Source: Xenopus tropicalis
Lineage: Eukaryota > Chordata > Amphibia > Anura > Pipidae
Assembly: GCF_000004195.4 (NCBI RefSeq)
Contig: NC_030677.2
Location: forward strand, 45,199,142-45,263,141
Reading direction: 5' to 3'
Length of the DNA stretch: 64,000 bases
In this document: in pieces, positions 11,079 to 22,600 of the stretch
Layout of the letters: the number at the start of each line of letters is the position of its first letter
How positions within the stretch are numbered: the stretch's first letter is position 1
Notes under the pieces: model-generated
Seen by the model: only the letters and a program-made list of their open reading frames with translations
Databases searched by the model: none
What the model was told of the DNA's origin: nothing
Translations under genes and position numbers: made by a program

Positions 11079-12549
11079 TAGAGTACCAATGAATGCCAAT
11101 GAATTTCCAAAGCAGTTTTTTTCTAAGGTTTACTAAAATCTGGGATTGTGGCAGTTACCCTAGTGCAACTATTTAAAAAAGAAACACGCCTTGTCTCTTC
11201 TAAAAAAAGCTCCTTATTTTCTGTGTCAGGAACTAACTGTTCCACACAGGTTGAAGTATAATGGGACCATGTGGCAGGCACAAAATGTCATGCTTTGCCT
11301 TGTCGCCTTAGCTCCTTGGTCTGGCTCTGATATCACTCCATTTGTGTACATACACTGTCATTTTTAGTCTGCCTCTGGAGCATTACCAAAACATAAAATG
11401 CAGTTCACTTTTTAAAATTACATTCGGTATGATGTAGACATTAGTATTGTAAATCTATATGCAATTAGTCTTTATTTTTTTCATCTTAGATTTTTTTTTT
11501 CTTTTACCTATTTACAACTTGTTGTGACAAACTGACTTAATTTCAACTGCTATTTGGTCACCAGGCCTAATTCTACAAGGAACCAAGCAGAAGTTTGGAA
11601 GTCAGAATGACCGATTAGTAGAAGAGGACCTGAAAAAAAAATAATTAAAAGAAATTCAAAATAAAAAGAACACCATCATCACAGTTAATACATTTTTGGT
11701 CGCTGGGGTTGGCACTCCCCAACAACCAGATAGTGTTTTTAGTTACACAATGAAAAGTTCCTTAAAATAGGTCTATCCATATGGCACTTTATGTTTCTAT
11801 GAAGTTAAATATCCCGACAGAAGAGTAAATGTAGGACCTAATCATAGACTATGCTTCTAATTCTGGACAGACTGTAGGCATGGGTCAAATCCATTCCTAA
11901 CTCCAAACATACCAGACACATCTAGAAGAGTTCTGCACTTAAATATAGAAAACCTATATGTAGAAACCCTGAAGTGTTGTTGCCACGTGGTCACTTTTTC
12001 ACCAGCCTAGCTAGTAAAATGTTGCCTAAATTCAGGCAGTGGTGTTTATGCCATGAGTAGAGGAGGGAACTGTGCTGCATCCCACCCTAGTGCAATCCAA
12101 GTGCAGGAGAGGTAAATGGGGGTACATTTCAGGCTGCTGCTTCAAAGTGGCCATAAATAAACAGACAAATTCCCATAAAACAACATTTTGTATGTTTAGT
12201 AAAGGTGTACTGGCTGGATGATAAGAGCCAATACCTACACACCATAGGTATTGGTCCGCTCACTGATCCAGCAGGTCTGAAAATGTCATCAGCCAGTGCC
12301 AGTGCATCAACAAATGAGCTGCAGCAGACAGGACATAGGTCCCCAGCCTGCCAACCCTGTTGGGGAGGAGGGTCAAATGCTACCAATGCAATACTTTTTA
12401 TTGGAGATTATATGTATGCAGCCCACAGGAACTAGAGGCCAGAACTATAGGTAGGCAGAAGAGGCAGCTGTCTGTGGTGCAATTCGAAAAATGACTGTAT
12501 GATACACACCGGTCATGCTTCCCTGAGTCTGTCCTTGCTTACCAATTCC
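11079..12549. other. Intergenic, no gene seen
   Basis: Only short frames. At about 12433-12475 is a fragment (CAGAACTATAGGTAGGCAGA, then AGGCAGCTGTCT) resembling the repeats at 34206-34420 and 48223-48485. It lies just left of the 18-bp minisatellite. Confidence 0.45.
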
Positions 12550-13525
12550 TGAAAGGGCAAGCAGAAGTAGGTGGGCAAGCAGGAGCAAGTGGGCAAGCAG
12601 GAGTAGGTGGGCAAGCAGGAGCAAGTTGGCAAGCAGGAGTAGGTGGGCAAGCAGGAGCAAGTGGGCAAGCAGGAGTAGGTGGGCAAGCAGGAGCAGGTGG
12701 GCAAGCAGGAGCAAGTGGGCAAGCAGGAGTAGGTGGGCAAGCAGGAGTAGGTGGGCAAGCAGGAGTAGGTGGGCAAGCAGGAGGGCAAGCAGGAGCAGGT
12801 GGGCAAGCAGGAGTAGGTGGGCAAGCAGGAGGGCAAGCAGGAGCAGGTGGGCAAGCAGGAGTAGGTGGGCAAGCAGGAGTAGGTGGGCAAGCAGGAGTAG
12901 GTGGGCAAGCAGGAGGGCAAGCAGGAGCAGGTGGGCAAGCAGGAGTAGGTGGGCAAGCAGGAGCAGGTGGGCAAGCAGGAGTAGGTGGGCAAGCAGGAGT
13001 AGGTGGGCAAGCAGGAGTAGGTGGGCAAGCAGGAGCAGGTGGGCAAGCAGGAGTAGGTGGGCAAGTAGGAGCAGGAGGGCAAGCAGGAGTAGGTGGGCAA
13101 GCAGGAGTAGGAGGGCAAGCAGGAGCAGGTGGGCAAGCAGGAGCAGGAGGGCAAGCAGGAGCAGGTGGGCAAGCAGGAGCAGGAGGGCAAGCAGGAGCAG
13201 GTGGGCAAGCAGGAGCAGGTGGGCAAGCAGGAGCAGGTGGGCAAGCAGGAGCAGGTGGGCAAGCAGGAGCAGGTGGGCAAGCAGGAGTAGGTGGGCAAGC
13301 AGGAGCAGGAGGGCAAGCAGGAGCAGGTGGGCAAGCAGGAGCAGGTGGGCAAGCAGGAGCAGGTGGGCAAGCAGGAGGAGGGCAAGCAGGAGTAGGTGGG
13401 CAAGCAGGAGCAGGTGGGCAAGCAGGAGTAGGTGGGCAAGCAGGAGCAGGTGGGCAAGCAGGAGTAGGTGGGCAAGCAGGAGCAGGTGGGCAAGCAGGAG
13501 GGCAAGCAGGAGTAGGTGGGCAAGC
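12550..13525. repeat. 18-bp minisatellite, about 54 units
   Basis: The unit is GTGGGCAAGCAGGAGCAG with interspersed variants (GTAG for GCAG, AGGG for GTGG) and some 9-10-bp partial units. The period is a multiple of 3, so both strands stay open: a plus frame reads ASRSRW repeats and a minus frame reads SCLPTC repeats over 379 codons. These are repeat artefacts with no start context or conserved domain. The variants alternate irregularly, which suggests unequal exchange or slippage. Confidence 0.95.
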
Positions 13526-13859
13526 TGAGGCGCTGTGGGGAGATCTGGGCTAGCAAGCTGGTGTGGCCAATGGGAAAATGATTACTTGCTTTAGTCGTTA
13601 GTACCATTTGGCCCAACTCTGGCAAACAACAACACCTCAGCTGCACATCCATATGGCCATGGGTTAGTTGCTGTCACTCCCTGCTATAGGACAGGGGCAT
13701 GTCGTTAGGCTTGAAATATGTACTACATATTGACTACATACTGACAAAAACACTATAGGAAAAAGAAAGTTACTGCCCCCCTTTACTTTTAACATTATTT
13801 ATTTATATGCGTGCCACAAGCTAAAGCCGAAACAAATAGTCATAAAATGAGCATTCTGA

Positions 13860-14490
13860 GAATGAGCCCCGTTGTGTTAGCGAGGAGATTGCCGCGCTAC
13901 CTGAGTTTCTATGGAGACTGATGAGAGGTCCCGCCCTAGTCCAATCCGCTCGGCTCTGGGAGCTTCTTGGCGGGCTGATACGGACAGCAGGGTGGGATTA
14001 TTGCACGCCGTGTGGCGCACGGCACTCTCTGCCCGAGATCCGGGGACTTTCCCCTAGGCGTCATGTGATTGGGGAACTACGCCCCCCGTACGTTGCCTAG
14101 ACGTCAGGTCTTCAGAATGCTTGACATACTCCCGACTCCCTTCGCGCTGATATATAGCTCCGAAGTGTAAATTACTTGTAACTTAGAGTGACTATGTGGT
14201 AGAAAAGTTCAGCAACTTGCCGCATTACTGGTAACAAACTGTACGGGTATTATTTAAAAAGTAAGAAGCGAAATGCGGGCTTTTCCCCGTGTAAATTGCG
14301 TGAATATACTATTTAGGCGCCGCTTTGCATGATGGGAGACATCTCTTTATTTACGTGCCTAATGTTTCCCGTTCTGGGAGTGGCTTGTGTGCGCGTCACG
14401 GCTGAGCTCTGGCACGTATAGGACTATGGGCGTGGCACCGGAAGTCGCTTTAGCCAGCACCTCGTTTACTTTTAGAAGCAAAGCAGCTAT
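13860..14490. promoter_or_regulatory. CpG-rich, promoter-like region without a recognised gene
   Basis: CpG dinucleotides are dense here and rare on both sides. Promoter-type elements are visible: a CCAAT box (TCCAATC near 13940) and its inverse (GATTGG near 14068), a CRE-like GACGTCA near 14101, and an ETS core (CCGGAAGTCG) near 14438-14447. Downstream on the plus strand, GAG|GTATCT near 14523 could be a splice donor, and a 48-codon ATG frame runs 14595-14738. None of this matches a protein I recognise. The region could start a non-coding RNA or a gene whose other exons I could not see. Confidence 0.5.
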
Positions 14491-14739
14491 GAGTGGAGAA
14501 GCTTAGAAGCGGGTTTGCCCGTGAGGTATCTGAGTATGTGGCTGTGTGCTCTTTCATCAGGCGAATATATAGAACTCGAGTACTTATTAACAACATGGTG
14601 GCAGAGGAAGAAACTAAAAGTCATAAGAAGGGGCCATTTGACAATATTGCAAACATTAAAAGCAGACGCAGGGTGGTGGAATTAGGACACATCATGTGTG
14701 CCATAGGTCTTACTTATGGTTTCTTATTGGTGCACTAAT

Positions 14740-15492
14740 CTCCCACAACCACCATCACTTTCTAATCTGACCCACATCCATTTTCTGATGGATTTACTTG
14801 GCTAATCTGATATGCCAATAGATTTTTATTCAGGTGTGCATTATAAGCCTGTACAGGCTCTGAATTCTGGCACACAAGGAATTAGTCGCCTGCGGTTAGA
14901 TGTGGGCTACTGTAAGTGATAAATCTTCCCTTTCCCACCAGCAATCAAGTGTATTGCCTGCAGCAAAACATACATGGTGCATCTGAAATTGCCTGAACTT
15001 TCCTTGTGAGGAAACTTTCACCCTAAAGGTGACTGTACAGGTTCAGATTTTAGTCTTCTGACAAACTTTCAGATATCAGTCGTACATTTAATTACAACAA
15101 TCTGAAACATTCGGACTGAAATTGTAGGATAAGCCCTTAAAATACAAATCGGAGGATGTTCTGAACATAAAGTAGTTGGCAGGCACCAATCGTATGAAAG
15201 TGACTTTCACTGTAGGTCCCCCAAGGATATCGATACACAATACGTGCACAGATTTTATCATTATCCGGCTGAAATTTTCTAACCTGACCGATTGCCATGG
15301 TACCAAAATTATTGGGATGATCATGCGGATCACACACAAGAGTCTTAAAATCATATGAAACTAGGTTTTGTACCATTTTATTGGTACGTGTATGGCCAGC
15401 TTTAGAGACTAAAATGCAGGAGAGCAGATAACGTTCTTTGGCTGCAGGAATGATAGGTGCAGTCAAAGGCATACAGTTTTGGCTGCACAGTA
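14740..15492. other. Intergenic, no gene seen
   Basis: 14878-15015 contains an ATTAGTCGCCTGCGG fragment related to the MITE at 10768-11075. The remainder has no identifiable content. Confidence 0.45.
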
Positions 15493-16016
15493 TTAAAGGG
15501 GACCTGTCACCCTAAGAGATAACTCCAAATTATTTTCTGTATTGCTAGTTGAGCAAAATAAACTTTACTTACTCGATATAAATAATATAAATCTTGTTTC
15601 CTTCCGTCTTGGAATAACTCAATCACAGCAAGCAGGCAGGCACCATTTTGTGGGCACTGTTATGAAGGCAAGCTTTGTATCATGCCAAAATCTTGTTTAT
15701 GTGCCAGAATGGGGGACCAGATGCCCATACCCATGTACTGGCTACACAATTAGATGAGGAGGAGGGAGGGGAAAAGTGTGATGTGCAATGACATCTAGGA
15801 AGTGCTGAACGGAAAGCTAAAGTTATTGTCTGCCCAGCCTCTATGCCTAAGGCATAGAGGCGGGGCAAGCAATATATGATTGACAGCTGGGATTTTTAAA
15901 TGACTTTATAATTGGTTTGGATGTGTTAATATAAAAATGAATTTGGGTTTCATGTTTAATTTGAAAAGTACTTTTATTATATAGCTTTTTATGTCTGGGT
16001 GACAGGTCCACTTTAA
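15493..16016. mobile_element. T2/Kolobok-type MITE
   Basis: Begins TTAAAGGGGACCTGTCACCC and ends GGGTGACAGGTCCACTTTAA, with TTAA at both edges. Non-coding inside. Confidence 0.85.
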
Positions 16017-16324
16017 GTCCCAACAATATTTATCATTTACAGACAAGCCAAGTAAACATTATTTTTTTAATTTCATTTTTAAAGGACAGCCATGTCCATT
16101 AAACCTCCTTAAAGTCAGTTTTTCCTGACATGATTTAAACAACTGTTTCAGGCTCAAAATTTGATTTGAGCTCATAAAAAGGTTGCCAAGTTTTTAAAAA
16201 TCTCAAGAATATATAGGACAGCAGACAGCAGAGGGGCACAGTCAAAAACTTTGCTAACTTACATAGAAGATTATGTAACTAACATCAAGCAGTGACAAGG
16301 CAGTGCAGCTTGACAGTGGCAGAC

Positions 16325-16590
16325 TGGTGTGTAGGGTTCTGCTCCAGTAGAATCCTGCTCTGAAATCCATTTTTTAAAAGACCAAATGTTTAAATTCGAC
16401 AAGGGCTACCTATTACCTTACTCAGCCATGTGACTTGTGCTAACTTCACTCACTCTTTACTGCTGTGCTGCAAGTTAGAGTGATATCACACATTTCCTTC
16501 CCCACCCCAGCAGATGATCAGCAGAACAATGGGCAGGTAGATTTATAGGAGCTTCCTGACACCTCAGCTAAAAGATTCAGCTGCCTAAGG
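16325..16590. repeat. Fragment of the T2-type MITE family at 38351-38902
   Basis: Shares TCCTGCTCTGAAATC, CTTTACTGCTGTGCTGC, GAGTGATATCA and GATCAGCAGAACAATGGG with that element but lacks its ends. Confidence 0.6.
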
Positions 16591-16599
16591 GCTCCGGTA

Positions 16600-16985
16600 C
16601 ATGGGGAGATTAGTCGCCCGCGACAAATCTCCCTTGTTGCAAGCGATTAATCTCCCCAATATGACATCCCACCGGCAAAAATGTAAATCGCCGGTGGGAT
16701 GGCATACCCTAGTGATAGACATAAGACATAGCACCCAAGGAGAAACAGTGTTTTGCTATTATGCAACTTGGATAGTATTGACTGTACATTGAGCGGGAGA
16801 AACAATAGCTTATCAGTAGCTTATCTATGGGATGAGAGCTTTAATTAATCATAGATGTACAGGTACTGAAATTGCTGGTACAATGTTAGGGCTCTGGCAC
16901 ACGGGGAGATTAGTCACCCGCGATTTGCCGAAATCGCCTGCGCAGCGTGTGCCATCCCACCGGAGACTTATATTTTCGCCGGTGG
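16600..16985. repeat. Two fragments of the AGATTAGTCGCC MITE family
   Basis: GGGGAGATTAGTCGCCCGCG at about 16603 and GGGGAGATTAGTCACCCGCG at about 16903, each followed by an inverted CATCCCACCGG / CCGGTGGGATGG pair. The termini are not preserved as in 10768-11075. Confidence 0.65.
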
Positions 16986-17089
16986 GATGGTAGTTCCTGC
17001 TCCATGCTCCTGTTAGATACATTACACATTGTTTTTAACCCTCAACCATTGTAATAACCAAACCATTTCATATCCTATTACACATACAC

Positions 17090-17640
17090 AGCAGGGAAAA
17101 TATTTAACACATCAATGTTTTTCTTAGTAAATTTATTTCTAATGGGGCTATTGACATGAAATGAGAGCGGACATTTCAGCAAGACAATGATCCCAAATAC
17201 ACAGCCACACATAGCAAATAAAATTGCTAATATGGCCCAGTCAAACACTCGACTTAAATCCAATTGAAGATCTATGGAAAGAACTGAAGATCAGAGTTCA
17301 TAGAAGAAGCCCCTGGAACCTTCAAGATTTGTAGACAGTTTGTGTAGAAGAATGGGCCACAATCACACCTGAGTAAAGCATGCAACTAGTTTTCCCATAC
17401 AGGAGGCGCCTTGAAGCTGTCATTACCAACAAAGGCTTTTCTACTAAGTATTAAATACATTTCAGTAAACATGTTCAATACTTAATCCCTTTATCATTCC
17501 ACTTTACTACACACAACTTAATTTATGGATTTATTTGTGTTGATTTCTTTGTATGCATGGATACTTGGGTTATTACTGACATCTGGTGTTAGAAAATAAA
17601 ATTAAATACATTGCCTAAGAAACACTGTAATGCCACAGAG
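17090..17640 (+). pseudogene. Internally deleted, decayed Tc1 transposase remnant
   Basis: A TIR-like segment (17095-17165) jumps directly to the C-terminal third of a Tc1 transposase. FQQDNDPKYTA starts at about 17173; traces of the PIE(D)LW block, EEWA and a GFSTKY end followed by TAA at about 17450 are spread over frames with several stops. The N-terminal DNA-binding region and first catalytic D are gone. It is a different and clearly older Tc1 family from the element at 5408-6998. Confidence 0.8.
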
Positions 17641-17770
17641 AGAATCACAAGAACACATCAGTCAGCATCAGTTTTTTTTTTGTTTTTTTTTTAAGAGGAC
17701 TCAAGCACCACTGTTGGAAAGGAAAAGTTACACATACTGTTTTTGTGTGTGAGTTACTAGTTCTTTGAGT

Positions 17771-18206
17771 TTAAAGGAGAATGCAAGTCAAAATTTAAAA
17801 AGCATACTGGCCAATAGTCCTCCTATTGTTTAGTAAAAACCCAACACTTTTGGCTCACCTAATCAAATATTTACTCAGTCACACTTACTTCACATTTTCT
17901 AGAACAGGCAGCCATCTCTAAAAAGGTATTCTCCCTTCCTTTCCCTCCTTGCTTCATACTGCACATGTGTTTCATTCCCTCCCCTCTGCCAGATCCGCTT
18001 CTGATTGGCTGGTGGGCATGTGTAGCTCAGAACAGCAGACAGGATCAAGTTACACACATGCTCAGAGAATAGAAAGGCTGCCGCTGGCCAGCACCATATC
18101 TCAGAGAAGCAAGCAGGGATCTGGAAATTTAGATATGCAGTAAGTACTTAAAAAGAATGCCTTTAGACTTACTTTTAATTTATATTAACCTTTCATTGTC
18201 CTTTAA
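17771..18206. mobile_element. T2/Kolobok-type MITE, copy 1 of a pair
   Basis: TTAAAGGAGAATGCAAGTCA at the left and CATTGTCCTTTAA at the right, with TTAA at both edges. The same element occurs in the opposite orientation at 59340-59847. This copy lacks a segment of about 60 bases present in the other. Confidence 0.85.
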
Positions 18207-18456
18207 TAACATTGCAGCAAATCAAGAACTAAGCAAAATGTAAAAACCTTTAATTATGTAATGTTTGACATTTCGAGGAAGTGTTGGCATGGAAATAATC
18301 CAATTACCGGTGTCCAAAATTGCAAATGCAATGCACCTAAAACCTTATGTATATAAAACAAAAACAACATTTTCTTTTTCCATGGCCAACCTGCATTGCA
18401 GCATGAAAATTAAACCACTGTTTGGTTACAATGTTAAAGAGATCAATTATTAGCTT

Positions 18457-18462
18457 TTTATT
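18457..18462 (-). terminator. Candidate polyadenylation signal for CDKN2AIP
   Basis: AATAAA on the minus strand about 350 bases after the stop codon at 18811. Other AT-rich candidates lie nearby, so the choice is uncertain. Confidence 0.3.
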
Positions 18463-18810
18463 ATGATATTAAATTCAACATTTTTTTGCAGAAACCTAAG
18501 CATAAGTAACAAAATGTATGCAATACACTTATGGATTGCAATCATTTACAAGGTTAAAGATTGTTTCAATTAAAAATTATACTAAAATCATACCAATGTT
18601 TTTTCCATAAAACCACATAAAGCAATTTAAGGCAATCCAGTAACAGCTCTTATGCTTTGAAGCAAAATGTTGGTAAATTAGTATGTGGTATGTCCCTGGT
18701 AAAACTGAAAAGTACAAATATTTCAAATAAAATAAACCTGATGTTTTAATAAGTATAAAGCACTAAGTTCTCTTTAATGTTGTTCTTTCTGCCCAACAAA
18801 TAAACCTCTG

Positions 18811-19664
18811 TTACACAAGTTCCTGAGGGTTTCTTATTGCTGGAGGTAAATTTACAGGTCGAGATTCCTCATCATAAAGAACCAAATCCTCCACATCACG
18901 ACCATTGTATTTTCTTCTGCATATTCTAACTACAACTTTCTTTTTCAGAAACAGTTTTACAGCTTCCCTGGAAGCCACAGCTTTGGCGGTCTCCTTTGTC
19001 TTCCCGCAGCCCATTCCTAAATACACAGATTTGCACCTTAATTCACAAACTATATTCTCCTGAGATGTTTTATTTTGTGGTAAATCTGCCAGGTCCTTCA
19101 GTGGAACAAAAGCAATGTCTAGTGTGGCCTTTAAAGATTCAATGCAGGAGTTAAGCAGTTCTTCATGGTTAAGGTTGGCATTAAACCCGCCAGCAGATAC
19201 AAGTTTCCAAGCTACTGTCTTGTATAATCTGTTAAAGAAAGGCTGCCTTTCTTTGGTATCTTCTGAAGTGAAACGGCGAGTAGGTTTGAAAGCATTATCG
19301 CTAGACTGTGATGGACCTTTAACAGAATGGCTTTTTCTCTCCTGAGCAGCATCGTGTTTATATCCTGCTTCTTTTGGAAGATTTAAGCTAGATTTAGCTT
19401 TGGTCACAGGAAGAGGCCGGCGATTACCTGACTTTTCATAAAATTCTGTGTTTGTATCTGTCCTTTGCGCTGCATTTGAGTGTACCTCTCTCTTATTTAG
19501 ACTAGTAGATGGAATGTTACCATCACAGATTTTCCCTGATGAGCTCTCCATTGTGTCACTTGGCTGGTTCCTGTTTTCTACTCTGTCATTAACATTCGAG
19601 GTTTTTCTTGCCCCATGATCTTCAGTGGATTTTTGCTTCTTGCATGGCTCCTCTTCTACCCCTT
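18811..19664 (-). CDS. cdkn2aip: CDKN2AIP coding exon 3 (linker and C-terminal dsRNA-binding domain)
   Basis: Starts with EGVEEEPCKKQK directly after the acceptor at 19665-19666 and ends at the stop 18811-18813 after NPQELV. The first half is low-complexity and Ser/Lys-rich; the second half is strongly conserved. Confidence 0.93.
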
Positions 19665-22600
19665 CTGCAGAAGAAAAAGGTACATATTAGATTAGAGGAA
19701 ACAACATGCAACACAGCAGTATTTTTCAGCCTAGTACAAACACCTCATTTTCTGATGCCCAGTACAGGCTAGTGTATAAAACAACTTAAACAAAACTAGC
19801 AAAGACTATACTAACCTAGACATTCAAACCTAACCATCAAGGAAAATCATATTTTTAAAGTCATACACAAAGTGTGTAACTTTTATTGATCATGGCAGTT
19901 GCTAGCACATAAAAAAGACTTATGTTTATTCCAAACAAATGCAATAATATACAACAAATGATCATTATTATTATTATCATTCTTTAACAATGTCTATGTT
20001 TTTCTGAAATTTTGAAAAAAAAAAGTAATAAACCGGGACTTTTAGTGGCTTAGCCTTATGCCAGCACAACCCTAAAGGAGAAGGAAAGGCTAAGTCACTT
20101 GGGGGTGCCAAAATGTTAGGCACCCCCAAGTGACTTAGATCGCTTACCTTTTACCCCGGGCTGGTGCCCCTATACGGAGATAACAGCACCAGCCCGGGGT
20201 AGCAGCGAGCGCTTCCTACTTCCTATTCGCTTGCGCGTGCATGCGCAGTAGAGTGAAAAGCCGACTTTCTTGTTTAAGTTCGGCTTTTCACTCTACTGCG
20301 CATGCACGCGCAAGCGAATAGGAAGTAGGAAGCGCTCGCTGCTACCCCGGGCTGGTGCTGTTCTCTCCGTATAGGGGCACCAGCCCGGGGTAAAAGGTAA
20401 GCGATCTAAGTCACTTGGGGGTGCCTAACATTTTGGCACCCCCAAGTGACTTAGCCTTTCCTTCTCCTTTAAGTGGCCTTTAAATGTAGCCTGCTATACC
20501 ATTAGGGAAGAATGACAACTCCATGGGGATCACATATACATGTTTTTGAACTATTTTCAGCAGTACAGCTTTGACTGACTCACTTAAGATACTTAGAAAT
20601 TAAATTGCTGCTTACTTTTAGAGAAGAATGTGGCCAGCATCCCAACTTCAAGGATGGACTTAGCAAGTGGAGTTTGTAACTCTAGGAGGGTGTCCTACTG
20701 ATATGTGTGATATTACAAACAATGTACCATCTAATCGAAATGTTCTTAACTTTACATGACTTATGTAAAAACACTCAGACTGTATTTATATAACTTCAGA
20801 TCATGCTTAGGAGAAGAAAAGTGGTGTAAATTAGTGTAAATATGCATATTTATTATTTCAGAGATTTAGGAAGTTAGTGCTACAAGTGCTAATACTTTAA
20901 TAAACTAAAATTGCAGAAAACAACTATGCTGCAAACAAAATAACTGCCCGTGTGTGTGTGCTGGGTACCCTGTTGTTACATACAGTATATGCTGTCCTTA
21001 TGAATCTTACAAATAAACAATATTATTAAGGATATTTGGATTTAGAACTGAAAAGGGTTCACATCTGTATTCTGCTAACCATTGCTACTTGAAATCCCTC
21101 TTTTCTTCACCTTGGCAACCAGTTCATCACGTGTTGTATGGGTTGGTGCATCAGTCACCTTAATATTTTCTGCCATTTTAAGCACTTTTTCCATAACTGG
21201 AAGGGGGTACCTATGGGGGAAAACATAATATAATTATAAAACTATATAAAACAGACATAAAATTAGATCCTAGGAATGCTTAAGTACCAAAAACCCCAAA
21301 ACATTATCCACTTCCTTATAAGTAAGCAGGCTATGCTGCAGGTGAAAACAGTCATAGTTACGCAGCCCAACTCCAGCTGGAGTACAATGAATATACTGCT
21401 CTCCAAAACCAAATACAATGTACAAGAAAACATAAACCTAGCCACTGTATTAAATATCTATGAGCACGCGCTGTAAAATTAGTTGAGATAACCAATTCTT
21501 CAGAAGGCCCTTTAACGTTTAAACAGTTCAGCACAATAGCACTGATGTAGTAGCATTCTGTTTAAAACCATCAGGCAACAACCGTGTCCAGACTGTCTAA
21601 GGGCATGAGCACTATTGCAAATTTACGTTAGTTGTATGTACTTTCCAGGGCCATGCATGGAATCCCCCAGACACTGGGGCTCATTTATCAACCCTGAGCA
21701 AATTTGCTCATGGGCAGTAACCCACATCAAAATCAGCAAGTGGTTTCTTTCAGCCAGCAGCAGGTAGAACAATAAATACAACAATTTGATTGGTTGCCAT
21801 GGATTACTGGCCACAGGCAAATTTACCCAGTGTTTATAAATGACCCCTACTAAGTCTAGATAACAGCATACACACTAATCAATAGAGTGCTTTAAGGAGA
21901 GGCACCCCCAAGTGAATTGTCGTTTACAGCATAACCCTCCAAATTACAAAAAAAACACCATAACTAGGAAACCCCACATCCCCAAAATATTAGATAATAA
22001 ATACCACATCTGTACACCTTTGTACCAACAACAAACACACCCATCATGCATGGTGCATGTACATGCAGGGCCTTAATTATAAGCATTTTTTTGTGCACTA
22101 GCAAGCATCTGAGGTCTTGTTGCACCTCGCAGTGTATTAAATAGGTGGTACAACGCTCCCTTGCACCCTGTGCCTGCTGGGGCTCCCAAACATATTCATC
22201 TCAATAACACAAGAGGCAGGTAGGTGCTGCCCATGTGCTAGCTTCCATATTAATCCAAAAGCATATTGCTCCAGAATGCAGAGGGACAGGGTTCAAAGTG
22301 AGAAAAACAAGGCAGCTTTTAAACACTTTGCATCTTCCACTACCAGACATAAATGAACCCTAGGGTGTCATGAACATAACAAAGGAATACCAAGAGCGGA
22401 GCTGCATACTGCATACAAGTAGGTACCCACCCCAATGAAGGGCTCTGGTACAAAGCTGGGGGTGCAATTGCAAAAGTAAAGATACCTGCATAGAAACTTG
22501 GGTACAAGAACAAATTGTTGGGGCCATTTATCAAGGGCCAGTTTAACCCCTTAGTAAGTTCAACCCCAAGTAACAATAGAATAAAGGTCTATAGACTGGC

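Noticed and set aside
12513..13652. Long minus frame (379 codons) and plus frame (300 codons)
   Set aside because: Both are products of an 18-bp tandem repeat; no domain, start context or splice structure.
14493..14738. 81-codon frame as a gene
   Set aside because: It opens with GTG; the upstream ATG near 14489 stops after five codons. Only a 48-codon ATG frame remains, without a known domain.
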